Source: Marinobacter sp. SS5-14b (GTDB lineage Bacteria > Pseudomonadota > Gammaproteobacteria > Pseudomonadales > Oleiphilaceae). Taken from it: a stretch of DNA of 64,000 nucleotides. How positions within the stretch are numbered: position 1 is the first letter of the stretch; every line of letters begins with the position of its first letter. The stretch covers positions 496,001 to 560,000 of the forward strand of contig NZ_JASSVM010000002.1 in NCBI RefSeq assembly GCF_030541005.1, read 5' to 3'. The notes beneath the pieces were generated by a model. The model saw only the letters and a list, made by a program, of their open reading frames with translations, ran no database searches and was not told where the DNA came from. This document shows, piece after piece, positions 1 to 8,907 of the stretch. The translations under genes and the position numbers were made by a program.

Positions 1-1
1 C

Positions 2-2884
2 TCGGCCCAGAGCGTGTCGTCCATCAGCCTGGAATTCCACGAAGGCACGGACCCGATTCAGGCGGTAGACGATGTGCGCCAGCAAGTGGATGAATTCAAC
101 AATTTGCCGGGGGATGCCGAGGAGCCCCAGGTTACGCGGGTTGAGCGCTACGAGCCGGTAGCGCGTTTGCTGATCTATGGCGAGGTGGACCGGACCGAGC
201 TGCGGCAGTTGGTCTACCGATTTGAGGATGAGCTGCTGGAGCGTGGTATTGACCGCATCAGCATTCGTGGTTTGCCGGAACAGCAGGTGAGCATTGAGGT
301 TCCTGTACAGCGGCTGGAAAGCCTCGGGCTGACACTGGAGCAGATTGCCGATCGGGTGGCGTCCCTGTCCCGGGATTTGCCCGCCGGCATGATGGCTCAG
401 CAGGACGCCACCCGGGAGCTGCGCTCAGTGGAGCAGCGCCGAAGCCCCCAGGCCTTTGAAACCATTCCGGTGCTCAGCAACGATCGCATTCGTCTGCAAC
501 TGGGCGACATTGCGATCATCCGTCAGGAAGCCCGTGACAACCAGACGGTGATGGAAAACAAAGGCCAACCGGCGGTGGAGCTGCAGCTGCAACGGGCAGA
601 GAACGGCAACTCCCTGGCCGCCGCCCGGGTGCTCGAAAACTGGCTGGAAGAGACCCGGCCGGCGCTGCCGCCCACCTTGAAAATGGACGTGTACGATGAA
701 ACCTGGCAGCTACTGGAAGACCGTATTTCGCTGCTGGTGAACAACGGCCTGACGGGACTGGTGCTGGTGATCGCCCTGTTGTACCTGTTTTTGCCGGGCC
801 GTGTTGCGGCCTGGGTGGCCATTGGTATTCCCACCGCATTCATGGCCGCCCTGGCGGTGCTGTGGCTGCTGGGGGGCTCCATCAACATGATGTCGCTGTT
901 TGCCCTGATTATGGCCCTGGGGGTGATTGTAGATGATGCCATTGTTGTAGGCGAAGATGCCGATGCCCACGCCCGCATGGGCGAGCAGTCCATCTACGCT
1001 GCCGAAGGCGCCGCCAAGCGAATGGTATGGCCGGTGCTGGCCTCGTCCCTGACCACGGTAGCGGCGTTTATGCCTCTGCTGGTGGTGGGTGGGATCATAG
1101 GTAACATCCTGGGGGACATTCCGCTGGTGATGATCTGTGTGCTGGTGGCTTCGCTGCTCGAATGCTTTGTGGTATTGCCGGCGCATTTACGCCACGCCTT
1201 TGTCGTAAAGGACAAGGGCGTAAAGGACAAACCGCAGGCCAGCGAGATTGAGACGACGCACCGAGGTAATCCGGTTAGCCGGTTCCGGGATCGGTTCGAG
1301 CAGAGTTTTGACCGCTTCCGGGAAGGCCCGTTCCGGCAATTTTCCCGCTACAGCCTGAAGCACCGGGGTGTCACGGTGGCCGGCGCCCTGGCGCTGGCGC
1401 TGGTCACGGTGGGCTTGTTGGCCGGTGGTCGATTGGGCTTCAACTTTTTCCCAACCCCTGAGCCTTCAGTGTTCTACGCCAACGCCAGTTTTGTGGCCGG
1501 CACCGACAAAGCCACGGTTGATCGGTTTATGCGGGACATGCAGCAGACGCTGAACGACACCGAACACGCCCTCGGCGGTGATCTGATTTTGCACGCGGTG
1601 ACCACCTACGGGGCCACTCAGGGTGCCGAAGGCAGTTCTCGCAACGACGATGAGCTGGGATCGATGCTGGTGGAGCTGGTGCCCTCTGATCGGCGTGATG
1701 TGCGTAACCCGGACTTCATGCGCGAGTGGCGCAGTCGCCTGACCTTGCCGGCCGGGCTGGATGCTCTCAACATTAACGAACGCCAGGCGGGCCCGCCCGG
1801 ACGGGATGTCAATGTGCGCCTGACCGGTGAAAACGCCAACAACCTCAAGCGGGCTGCCGATGAGGTCGCCCAGGCCTTGAGCACGCTGCCCGGCGTGCTG
1901 GATGTAGAGGACGACATGCCCTGGGGCCGGGAGCAGCTGATCTACCAGGTCAGCCCTTACGGAGAAGCGCTGGGGCTGACCACGGTGGACCTGGGCCGGC
2001 AGTTGCGGGCTGCCTTTGACGGCCGGATTGCCCAGATCTATCAGGACGGGCGGGACGAAGTGGAAGTAAGGGTGCAATTACCCAGGGATCAGCGAGAGCA
2101 GTATTCCACCCTGGAGCGCATGACCGTGCGGGTGCCAGACGGTCGGTTTGTGCCCCTGGCGCAGGTGATGAACCTGGATCACCGCCAGGGTTTTCAGGCC
2201 CTGCGCCATGCCGACGGCAAGCTGGCGGTGGAAGTCACATCGGCGCTCAATACCCGGGTGGCCACCACCGATCAGGTACTGGAAAGCCTGCAAGCCGATG
2301 CCCTGCCCGATATCGCCAGCCGCTATGGCGTGCGCTACAGCTTTGAGGGCCGCTCCGCCGACCAGCGCGAAACTATGGACGACATGAAAACCGGTCTGGT
2401 GATCGGTGTCGGGTTGATGTACGTGGTACTGGCGTGGGTGTTTGCCTCTTGGAGCTTGCCTTTGATCGTGATGGCCATCATCCCCTTTGCCCTGGTGGGC
2501 GCCTTGCTGGGGCACTGGCTGATGGGGCTGCAGTTAACCATTTTGTCGTTGTTCGGACTGTTCGGGTTGTCCGGCATCGTGGTCAACAACGCCATTATTC
2601 TGGTGGCTTTCTACAATCAGCAACGCCAGAAAGGGCTGAATATCACCGATGCATTGAACGAAGCCGCCGTGCAGCGGGTGCGCGCGGTGTTACTGACCTC
2701 GCTGACCACCATCGGTGGCCTGTTGCCCCTGCTGTTCGAAACCTCGCTGCAGGCGCAGTTCCTGATACCCATGGCGACGTCGATCGCGTTTGGGCTGGGG
2801 TTAGCGACCTTCCTGGTGCTGCTGGTGATTCCGGCACTATTGTCCTGGGTGGAGCAGTTCCGGGAATGGCGCGCTCAGAGCTAG
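2..2884 (+). CDS. RND-family efflux pump permease, 5' end cut by window
   Basis: This is the inner-membrane proton-driven pump subunit of a tripartite RND (AcrB/HAE1-like) efflux complex. The reading frame is open from the first bases of the window. The first visible residues match the end of the first conserved periplasmic block of the family, so the true start lies upstream; the GTG at 14 is unlikely to be it. The central membrane block carries the TM4 Asp-Asp pair (motif GVIVDDAIVV, about residue 300 of the visible part), the proton-relay site. A second periplasmic region and the C-terminal membrane block follow. In TM10 the usual relay Lys of AcrB is replaced in the motif GIVVNNAI. About 960 residues are visible of roughly 1,030. 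The periplasmic adaptor gene is presumably upstream, outside the window. The substrate cannot be inferred. Confidence 0.9.
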   Translation, partial: SAQSVSSISLEFHEGTDPIQAVDDVRQQVDEFNNLPGDAEEPQVTRVERYEPVARLLIYGEVDRTELRQLVYRFEDELLERGIDRISIRGLPEQQVSIEVPVQRLESLGLTLEQIADRVASLSRDLPAGMMAQQDATRELRSVEQRRSPQAFETIPVLSNDRIRLQLGDIAIIRQEARDNQTVMENKGQPAVELQLQRAENGNSLAAARVLENWLEETRPALPPTLKMDVYDETWQLLEDRISLLVNNGLTGLVLVIALLYLFLPGRVAAWVAIGIPTAFMAALAVLWLLGGSINMMSLFALIMALGVIVDDAIVVGEDADAHARMGEQSIYAAEGAAKRMVWPVLASSLTTVAAFMPLLVVGGIIGNILGDIPLVMICVLVASLLECFVVLPAHLRHAFVVKDKGVKDKPQASEIETTHRGNPVSRFRDRFEQSFDRFREGPFRQFSRYSLKHRGVTVAGALALALVTVGLLAGGRLGFNFFPTPEPSVFYANASFVAGTDKATVDRFMRDMQQTLNDTEHALGGDLILHAVTTYGATQGAEGSSRNDDELGSMLVELVPSDRRDVRNPDFMREWRSRLTLPAGLDALNINERQAGPPGRDVNVRLTGENANNLKRAADEVAQALSTLPGVLDVEDDMPWGREQLIYQVSPYGEALGLTTVDLGRQLRAAFDGRIAQIYQDGRDEVEVRVQLPRDQREQYSTLERMTVRVPDGRFVPLAQVMNLDHRQGFQALRHADGKLAVEVTSALNTRVATTDQVLESLQADALPDIASRYGVRYSFEGRSADQRETMDDMKTGLVIGVGLMYVVLAWVFASWSLPLIVMAIIPFALVGALLGHWLMGLQLTILSLFGLFGLSGIVVNNAIILVAFYNQQRQKGLNITDALNEAAVQRVRAVLLTSLTTIGGLLPLLFETSLQAQFLIPMATSIAFGLGLATFLVLLVIPALLSWVEQFREWRAQS

Positions 2885-2938
2885 CCGGATATCGGATACC
2901 CGAAAAGCTCTGAGCGCTGCGCCCGCCGGTGGGCCGCT

Positions 2939-4147
2939 TTATTCAGCCGCGTTCGCACCGATGCGGTGAATGCTGAGGTCTGCGCCGTTGAACTCCTCTT
3001 CCTCGGTCAGTCTCAGACCGTGAATAGCGTTAATGGCACCGTAGACGATCAGGCCGCCCACAAACGCCACGACAACGCCGGCCAGGGAACCGATGATCTG
3101 TGCCATCAGGCTGACGCCGCCGAGTCCTCCCAGAGCCTCCTGGCCGAAAATGCCACAGGCGATGGCGCCCCAGACACCACACACCCCGTGCAATGGCCAG
3201 ACACCCAGAACATCGTCCAGGCGTTCAATTTTCGCCTGAGCCCACTCAAACAGATACACAAAGATGGCACCGGCGACACCGCCGGTGATCAAGGCCCCGA
3301 CCGGGTGCATCAGGTCCGAGCCGGCGCACACGGCGACCAGGCCCGCCAGCGGGCCGTTGTGAATAAAGCCCGGGTCTTTGCGGCCAAGCAGCATGGACAC
3401 CAGAATGCCGCCTACCATGGCCATCAGACTGTTGACGGCCACCAGACCGCTGATGCCATCGAGGGTCTGTGCAGACATCACGTTAAAACCAAACCAGCCG
3501 ACAGTCAGAATCCAGGCGCCCAGGGCCAGGAAGGGGATGTTGGAGGGGGCAAACGCCACGACCCGGCCGTTACGGTAGCGGCCGGTGCGGGCCCCCAGAA
3601 GCAACACTGCGGCCAGCGCAATCCAGCCACCGACGGCGTGCACCACAACGGAGCCGGCGAAGTCGTGGAAGGGTGCACCAAACTGGTTCTCCAACCAGGC
3701 CTGGAAACCAAAGTTGCCGTTCCAGATCAGGCCCTCAAAGAAGGGGTAGACGAAAGCAACGATCAATCCTGAGGCAATCAGCATGGGGTAGAACCGGGCC
3801 CGTTCCGCGATGCCGCCGGAAACGATTGCCGGTATGGCTGCCGCGAAGGTCATCAGGAAAAAGAATTTGACCAGCTCATAGCCGTTGGCGGCCGTCAGCT
3901 CCGCCGCGCTGTTCAGGAAATGGCCGCCGTAGGCGATGTAGTAACCAATGAAAAAGTAGGCGACCGCGGAGATGCCAAAGTCGGTCATGATCTTGACCAG
4001 GGCGTTGACCTGATTTTTGTGTCGAACCGTGCCTACCTCAAGGAACGCGAAACCGGCATGCATGGCCAGCACCATGATGGCGCCAATCAGAATGAAGAGC
4101 GTGTTGGCGCTCTCGGTCAGGGTGTGTACGGCACTCGTGATATCCAC
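2939..4147 (-). CDS. amt: ammonium transporter Amt
   Basis: An Amt/MEP/Rh-family inner-membrane channel for ammonium uptake, about 402 residues with eleven predicted membrane segments. The family pore blocks are present: FAGSVVVHAVGG around the first pore histidine and PLHGVCGVWG around the second, so the twin-His pore is intact. The GTG at 4147 is preferred because AGGAG sits seven to eleven bases upstream and the protein then begins MDITSAVHTL; the longer open frame to 4240 adds a non-family leader. No glnK partner lies beside it. A sigma-54-like promoter and an NtrC-type dyad upstream suggest nitrogen control. It converges on the RND pump gene. Confidence 0.93.
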   Translation of the reverse strand: MDITSAVHTLTESANTLFILIGAIMVLAMHAGFAFLEVGTVRHKNQVNALVKIMTDFGISAVAYFFIGYYIAYGGHFLNSAAELTAANGYELVKFFFLMTFAAAIPAIVSGGIAERARFYPMLIASGLIVAFVYPFFEGLIWNGNFGFQAWLENQFGAPFHDFAGSVVVHAVGGWIALAAVLLLGARTGRYRNGRVVAFAPSNIPFLALGAWILTVGWFGFNVMSAQTLDGISGLVAVNSLMAMVGGILVSMLLGRKDPGFIHNGPLAGLVAVCAGSDLMHPVGALITGGVAGAIFVYLFEWAQAKIERLDDVLGVWPLHGVCGVWGAIACGIFGQEALGGLGGVSLMAQIIGSLAGVVVAFVGGLIVYGAINAIHGLRLTEEEEFNGADLSIHRIGANAAE

Positions 4148-4241
4148 GGGTTTTTCTCCTGAGTATTTTGATGATCCGGCTTCTGGCGAGCCGTAGTGCA
4201 TTGATGGGGTGCAACGTAAGCAAGCCCTGTTCCAAAACAAT

Positions 4242-4255
4242 GCATATCAAGCACC
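4242..4255 (-). promoter_or_regulatory. candidate sigma-54 (-24/-12) promoter of amt
   Basis: On the minus strand the sequence GGTGCTTGATATGC has the invariant GG-N10-GC spacing of sigma-54 promoters, and the -12 side (ATGCA) is close to the TTGCA consensus. The -24 side is weaker. It would start transcription about 80 nt upstream of the amt GTG. Support comes from the NtrC-like dyad 56-85 bases further upstream. Confidence 0.5.
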
Positions 4256-4310
4256 GCAGGGGGGTTGGCGAATTTGATCGTGGCGGGAGAGGTAGTTTTG
4301 TTCGAGAGCA

Positions 4311-4344
4311 TGCACCAGAGGCGTGCACCCCGGGAGCTTGTGCA
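4311..4344. promoter_or_regulatory. NtrC-type enhancer upstream of amt
   Basis: TGCACCAGAGGCGTGCA at 4311-4327 fits TGCAC-N7-GTGCA, the core of the NtrC consensus. A further TGCAC/GTGCA half-site pair continues to 4344, so a second overlapping site is possible. The position upstream of a GG-N10-GC element in front of an ammonium transporter is what NtrC control predicts. The role is inferred. Confidence 0.55.
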
Positions 4345-4358
4345 CCAATCTGGATGGC

Positions 4359-5276
4359 TTACCAGGTGATTTCGCTCGGGGTGTCCTGGCCGGGTTCAAT
4401 GCCGATAATGGCTTCTTGCTGCTCACTTTCGGAGCGGATCAGCTCTCGAAGGCGCAGCTCCTGCTCCTGCATCGGTTCAGACAGATCGATGACGATCTCC
4501 ACGCGCCGGTTTTTGGCACGGTTGTCGTCCGAACTATTGGGTACCCTCGGCTCTGTGTCTGCGAGGCCGGTGACTCGAAGACGATCCGGGCTCACCTGCT
4601 CCCGGGCCAGCAAAACATTGGCCACGGCGGCGGCACGGGCGGCGGACAGATCCCAGTTGCTGTAGAAACGGTCGGTGCGAATGGGCACATCGTCGGTGTG
4701 GCCTTCGATGGCCAGATCGCCGGGCATGTCGGCGAGCACCTCGGCCATGTCCAGTAGCAGGCCCTCGAATTCCCAGGTCAGCTGGGCCGAGCCAGAGGGG
4801 AAGGAGCCTTTTTCTTCAATGCGGATAACGATGCGGCGCTGCTCTTGAGATACGTTGATGCGCCCATCGATGATGGCGGGCTCCAGCACTTCGAGGATCC
4901 GGGCCGTGCTGGCGTCCATCTTGTCTTGCACCGCTTCCTGTACGGCTTGTTCGTCCGGGCTTTTCAGTGTCTGCAGTTCCGGCTGCTGATCCGTTGTGGT
5001 CTGCTTGATCTCATTGACCACGGTGGGCTGGGGTGGGGCAGGTGAGAAAGTATCGAAAATCGGGCTGGTGCCCTGCGGAATCTCCAGTGCAGGCACCTCA
5101 CGCTGAACACCGAACGCCTTGGACAGTTCGCCGGCGATTTGCTTGAACTTCTGGGCGTCTATTTCCGAGAACGACAGCAGGAGCACGAAGAAGCACATCA
5201 GCAACGACATCAGGTCGGCGAATGTCACTACCCAGGCAGGAATGCCGGGTTTTTCCTCTTCAGGCAAATCGTCCAT
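4359..5276 (-). CDS. pomB: flagellar stator protein PomB (MotB family)
   Basis: The peptidoglycan-anchored stator subunit of the flagellar motor, 305 residues. It has a short cytoplasmic N-terminus, then one membrane helix whose motif FADLMSLLMCFFVLLLS carries the ion-binding Asp at about residue 21. After a plug and linker comes an OmpA-like domain (IEGHTDDVPI near residue 190, then WDLSAARA and RRVEIVI). The helix and the following EIDAQKFKQIAGEL resemble Vibrio PomB more than E. coli MotB, so Na+ coupling is likely but not proven. It starts six bases after pomA stops and is surely co-transcribed with it. Confidence 0.92.
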   Translation of the reverse strand: MDDLPEEEKPGIPAWVVTFADLMSLLMCFFVLLLSFSEIDAQKFKQIAGELSKAFGVQREVPALEIPQGTSPIFDTFSPAPPQPTVVNEIKQTTTDQQPELQTLKSPDEQAVQEAVQDKMDASTARILEVLEPAIIDGRINVSQEQRRIVIRIEEKGSFPSGSAQLTWEFEGLLLDMAEVLADMPGDLAIEGHTDDVPIRTDRFYSNWDLSAARAAAVANVLLAREQVSPDRLRVTGLADTEPRVPNSSDDNRAKNRRVEIVIDLSEPMQEQELRLRELIRSESEQQEAIIGIEPGQDTPSEITW

Positions 5277-5282
5277 AACGTA

Positions 5283-6056
5283 TCAGCCTGCGGCCTCGGG
5301 TTCTTCGTTCTTTACCCGTTCTTTCGGGGTCAGGTAGCTGGACAGCATCTGTTCGATGATTCTGGGGTTGGTGCCTTCCTGGATGGCCACCAGGGCATCA
5401 ATGTACAAGGATTGCATCCGGGCTTCCTCGGTCATCCGCAGGGAGAGCTTGTCGGCGATGGGGGTGGCAATCATGGTGGCTATCATGGCGCCATAGAGGG
5501 TGGTCAGCAGAGCGACTGCCATCGCCGGGCCGATGGATTTGGGGTCTTCCATGTTCGACAGCATCTGCACCAGACCAATCAGCGTGCCGATCATGCCCAT
5601 GGCGGGTGCCACGTCCGCCATGGCGGTAAACACCTTGGCGCCGGACCGGTTGTGGTCCAGGGTCATCAGTCGTTCCTTGGAGAGCAGAGCCTTGATGGTG
5701 TCGGCGGTGTGGCCATCGACCAGCATCTGAATACCCTGGGCCAGGAACGGCGAACTCACTTCCCGGTCTTCAAGGCCCAGCACGCCGGACTTTCTGGCAA
5801 CCTGAGCGACCTCAACCAGCTCATCAATGCTCGCCCGGGTTTCCGGCAGCTTGAACTTGAAGGCCCTGGCCGCCACCCGGAAAGCACTGAAGAACTGGGC
5901 AACACTGAATTTTGCCAGAACCACAAACAGGGTGCCGCCGACCACAATGAGCAGCGAGGGAGGGTTGATGAAAACGTCGGGAGAAACGCCCAGGATGACC
6001 GACGATGCGATCAGCATTAGGGCACCCACAAGACCTATCAGGGTGGCAAAATCCAA
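5283..6056 (-). CDS. pomA: flagellar stator protein PomA (MotA family)
   Basis: The membrane stator subunit partnering PomB, 257 residues with four membrane helices. The block GDVAPAMGMIGTLIGLVQMLSNM followed by PKSIGPAMAVALLTTLYGA is nearly that of Vibrio PomA and lines the ion path; here it reads ADVAPAMGMIG. The start is TTG at 6056, with GGAG a few bases upstream and the family N-terminus MDFATLIGL following directly. No other flagellar gene is visible nearby, as is common for pomAB. The DUF1232 gene lies 68 bases upstream on the same strand. Confidence 0.93.
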   Translation of the reverse strand: MDFATLIGLVGALMLIASSVILGVSPDVFINPPSLLIVVGGTLFVVLAKFSVAQFFSAFRVAARAFKFKLPETRASIDELVEVAQVARKSGVLGLEDREVSSPFLAQGIQMLVDGHTADTIKALLSKERLMTLDHNRSGAKVFTAMADVAPAMGMIGTLIGLVQMLSNMEDPKSIGPAMAVALLTTLYGAMIATMIATPIADKLSLRMTEEARMQSLYIDALVAIQEGTNPRIIEQMLSSYLTPKERVKNEEPEAAG

Positions 6057-6124
6057 AGGAACTCCAGTGTTAATGCTGGGTTAAAATCAGAAGGCTGGAT
6101 GGTAATCCTCTGATCAGGCTTTGA

Positions 6125-6544
6125 TCAATCGGTAATGGTGCTGCCTTCCGGTGTTTCCTGTAATTCTTTCCAGGCGGCATAGCGGTGAAGATCGGACTCC
6201 GCGAGTTTCAGGCAGAGCGCTACCACGCCCGCATCGTCGATAAACCCGATGCCCAGTATGAGATCGGGGATCAGGTCCAGCGGGTTCATGACGTACAGTA
6301 GTGCGCCGGCCACGGCAGCTATGGTTTTCCAGGGGACCGCGCGATAATTGCCCTGCCAGTAGTCCCGGATCAGCGAAAACATCAGCCGGATGTCGGTGGC
6401 GAATCGGTTCAGGCGGCCACTGCCTTTCACTTTTTCCTCAATGGCCTTTTGTCGCTCCAGGAGTGTCTCAAGATCGCGCCTGTGAACCTTGGCGCTTTGC
6501 GACTTCAACTCGTTAGCAGCTGTTTTTTCCGAGATCCATGCCAT
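6125..6544 (-). CDS. DUF1232 (YkvA-type) small membrane protein
   Basis: A 139-residue protein with a charged, helical first half rich in Lys and Glu, then the DUF1232 signature: a hydrophobic segment followed by NPLDLIPDLILGIGFIDDAGV at about residues 85-105, the D-x-IPD and DD residues of the family. The function of DUF1232 is not established. It precedes pomAB on the same strand with a 68-base gap, so read-through transcription is possible. Nothing visible ties it to motility beyond position. Confidence 0.8.
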   Translation of the reverse strand: MAWISEKTAANELKSQSAKVHRRDLETLLERQKAIEEKVKGSGRLNRFATDIRLMFSLIRDYWQGNYRAVPWKTIAAVAGALLYVMNPLDLIPDLILGIGFIDDAGVVALCLKLAESDLHRYAAWKELQETPEGSTITD

Positions 6545-6601
6545 AGGCCGATACCCTTGAGATAAGCGATCGTTTCAACATAGCGAAATCGGGCTGGCGA
6601 G

Positions 6602-7246
6602 TCACCTTGGTTTGCACTGGGGTTGGCCGCAAGCGTAGGCGATACCGGAAGCTTGATGGCGGCTGTCTCTGTGGCCATCAGGCACAAAGGCCAGCCGTTT
6701 TCGAACCAGGGCCTCCTGCGCATTAAGTAAGGGCGCAATGTCGGTGTCGGGCTCGGTCAGCGTCAATAAGTGGGCGACGGCTTCCAGGGTGGAGAGTTGC
6801 CCGGCCCTTGGGGCTTTTCGGATACGGTATTGCGACACTGGCGGATCAGCGAAGTGAAAACAGGGTAGCTGCCCGAGTTGCGGGTTCAGATGCAGAATTT
6901 TCGCGGCCTTGCGCCAGGTGCCGTCCAGTACCAGCCACTGGTCGATGTCAGAGGTTGCGCCGCCTTCGACCGGCTGACTGTCAGCAGACGGAAAGAGCAG
7001 TCCGGTGCGGGTTTTGCTCAGCAGGCCTTCCAGTCCTTGACGGGCAAACGACGTTTGATCCTCACCAACCAGCACGTCTATACGCGCCAGGCACTGGCGC
7101 AATACGCGCACAGTCCCCTTGCTGTGACTCACTTCGGACGGGTGCTGCAGAACGACAACCCGCTGGCTGTTGTCTACACGCTCACACTCGTCGCACACGC
7201 AAGTATTCGGATGCATACCGCAGCGTGCGCAGGTAGCCCTGGCCAT
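6602..7246 (-). CDS. tapT: tRNA-uridine aminocarboxypropyltransferase (DTW domain)
   Basis: A DTW-domain enzyme of the TapT/YfiP family, which transfers the 3-amino-3-carboxypropyl group of S-adenosylmethionine to uridine 47 of some tRNAs (acp3U). Four N-terminal cysteines (CARC, CVC) form a likely zinc site. The family motif appears as LDGTWRKAAKIL near residue 110, and YRIRKAP follows. The ATG at 7246 (214 residues) is preferred because GTGGG precedes it; an in-frame TTG at 7252 would overlap the upstream stop. It is the last gene of a four-gene minus-strand unit starting with a photolyase-family gene. Confidence 0.88.
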   Translation of the reverse strand: MARATCARCGMHPNTCVCDECERVDNSQRVVVLQHPSEVSHSKGTVRVLRQCLARIDVLVGEDQTSFARQGLEGLLSKTRTGLLFPSADSQPVEGGATSDIDQWLVLDGTWRKAAKILHLNPQLGQLPCFHFADPPVSQYRIRKAPRAGQLSTLEAVAHLLTLTEPDTDIAPLLNAQEALVRKRLAFVPDGHRDSRHQASGIAYACGQPQCKPR

Positions 7247-7248
7247 GC

Positions 7249-8907
7249 TCAACCCACGAAGATTCGTTTAGCCAGCCCCGCGCCTTTCAGACCCCGAATG
7301 GACAGGGTGGTTATCAGTCCGCCGATCATGGCACCGACCACGCCGCAGGTGAGGATGTCCTGCCCGGTCAGGTACAGGCCCGGTATGTCGGTTTTCGGTT
7401 TCAGCCAGTGTTGCTCGAAGCGCTCGGGAGTGTGGTCCAGCCCGTACAACTCCCCCTGCTCATATCGGCAGAACCAGGCTGTGGACAGGGGCGTGGAGGT
7501 TTCCACATAGTCTACCTTGTCGCGCAGCTGGGGCAGTTTGTTGTAGAGGACTTCCATCAGTTGATCGGTGATTTTTACTTTTAATGCTTCGTAATCCTCA
7601 CCCCGCTTGCCCCAGGTGCTGCCCTGCCAGGGCTCGAACATCTCCCAGGTGGTTGGCGCGACAATCTCGATCGTCGAGGTGCCGGGCCAGCGATTCTGAT
7701 AGTCCGGATCTTTGGCGGCGGGAAACGAGATATAGACCACCGGCCAGGGTGCGTTGTGCGGATCTTCCAAAAAGCTTTCGACATTGGTGTCGTGGTCGGC
7801 GCTGGGGTAGATCCAGAAGTTGGTGCGGGGCAGGCCCAGCTCTGCCGGCGTGCCCTTGAGGCCAATATAAAGGCCAATGTGGGGCATCGAGGGGCGAATA
7901 TGCTCCCGTTCCTGAGGGTAGCCAATTTCATCGGCGACCTCTGCCGGCAGCAACCGCTCAAAGGTGTTGATAACACCGGCGTTGCTGATGACTTTCGGGG
8001 CCCGGATTTCCTCGCCGTCTGCCATGCGCACACCAACGGCTTTGCCGTTTTCGATCAGAATGTCAGTCACGTCGGCGTAGGTAAACACCTCGCCACCGCT
8101 GGCCTGGATCACCGGAATGATGGTTTTGGCGATCTCGGAAGCACCGCCCACCGGATAGAAGCCGCCGTGCAGGTAGTGCTTGGCAATCAGGGCGTGAACC
8201 ATGAAGCTGGAGTGTTTGGGGGTAACGCCGCAGTCACCCCACTGGCCGGTAATGGCGCCGATCAGCTCTTCGTTATCGGTTAACTCGCTCAGTACCTCCC
8301 GGGTGGTGCGGTTGAAGCAATCCGGCAAGACCGATTTCAGCCCCCGAGACATCAGCGGGCTGACCAGCGCTGGCGCCAGTTTCGAAAGGGTGTACCACTG
8401 CATACCATCGGCCACTTTACCGAGCAGTGCCAGGTAGCGGTCGATGGCGTCACTTTCTTCCGGAAATGCTGCCAGCAACGAGTGTCTCAGCCCTTCTTTA
8501 CCGGCGCGGAGGTTGACCACTTTGTCACCGAGAAAGAATCGGTCGTAGTTTTCGTCCATTGGCGCCCAATCAAGCTGGCCGTCGGTAATGTAATCAAACA
8601 GTCGGCGGCCGAGGGTGTGTTTTGCCCCCATGTCGCCAATGTAGTGAACACCCACATCCCATTCGTAGCCGTTGCGGGCGTAACTGTGGGTGTAACCGCC
8701 GGCGGTGTAGTGCTGTTCCAGTACCAGGATTTTTTTACCGGCTTTGGACAGGCAGGCGGCGGTGGTCAGGCCGCCGATACCGGAGCCGATCACAATGGCG
8801 TCATAAGGCCCCTTCAGCCGGTTGGCCCGGTAGCGGGTGCCGATGCGGATGGTGCTTGGCTTCAGTGCTTTTGAGGTTGCTGTTATTACCACCACGATTT
8901 TCCCCAC
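7249..8907 (-). CDS. RetSat/CrtI-like FAD oxidoreductase
   Basis: An FAD-dependent oxidoreductase of about 550 residues, related to phytoene desaturases and all-trans-retinol 13,14-reductase. The dinucleotide-binding motif YDAIVIGSGIGGLTTAACLS lies near residue 35, followed by VLEQHYTAGGYTHSY, typical of the CrtI/RetSat group. The C-terminal FAD-contact block is YLTGQDILTCGVVGAMIGG. The start used is GTG at 8907; a nearby downstream GTG is possible, and the first 30 residues are not conserved family sequence. It overlaps the end of the preceding gene by about 20 bases and nearly abuts tapT. The substrate is unknown; a polyene or isoprenoid is a guess from the family. Confidence 0.82.
   Translation of the reverse strand: MGKIVVVITATSKALKPSTIRIGTRYRANRLKGPYDAIVIGSGIGGLTTAACLSKAGKKILVLEQHYTAGGYTHSYARNGYEWDVGVHYIGDMGAKHTLGRRLFDYITDGQLDWAPMDENYDRFFLGDKVVNLRAGKEGLRHSLLAAFPEESDAIDRYLALLGKVADGMQWYTLSKLAPALVSPLMSRGLKSVLPDCFNRTTREVLSELTDNEELIGAITGQWGDCGVTPKHSSFMVHALIAKHYLHGGFYPVGGASEIAKTIIPVIQASGGEVFTYADVTDILIENGKAVGVRMADGEEIRAPKVISNAGVINTFERLLPAEVADEIGYPQEREHIRPSMPHIGLYIGLKGTPAELGLPRTNFWIYPSADHDTNVESFLEDPHNAPWPVVYISFPAAKDPDYQNRWPGTSTIEIVAPTTWEMFEPWQGSTWGKRGEDYEALKVKITDQLMEVLYNKLPQLRDKVDYVETSTPLSTAWFCRYEQGELYGLDHTPERFEQHWLKPKTDIPGLYLTGQDILTCGVVGAMIGGLITTLSIRGLKGAGLAKRIFVG

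Noticed and set aside
5139-6020. 293-codon plus-strand frame opposite pomA/pomB
   Set aside because: Antisense to the stator genes and crosses the junction between them; protein is His/Gln/Gly-rich without motifs.
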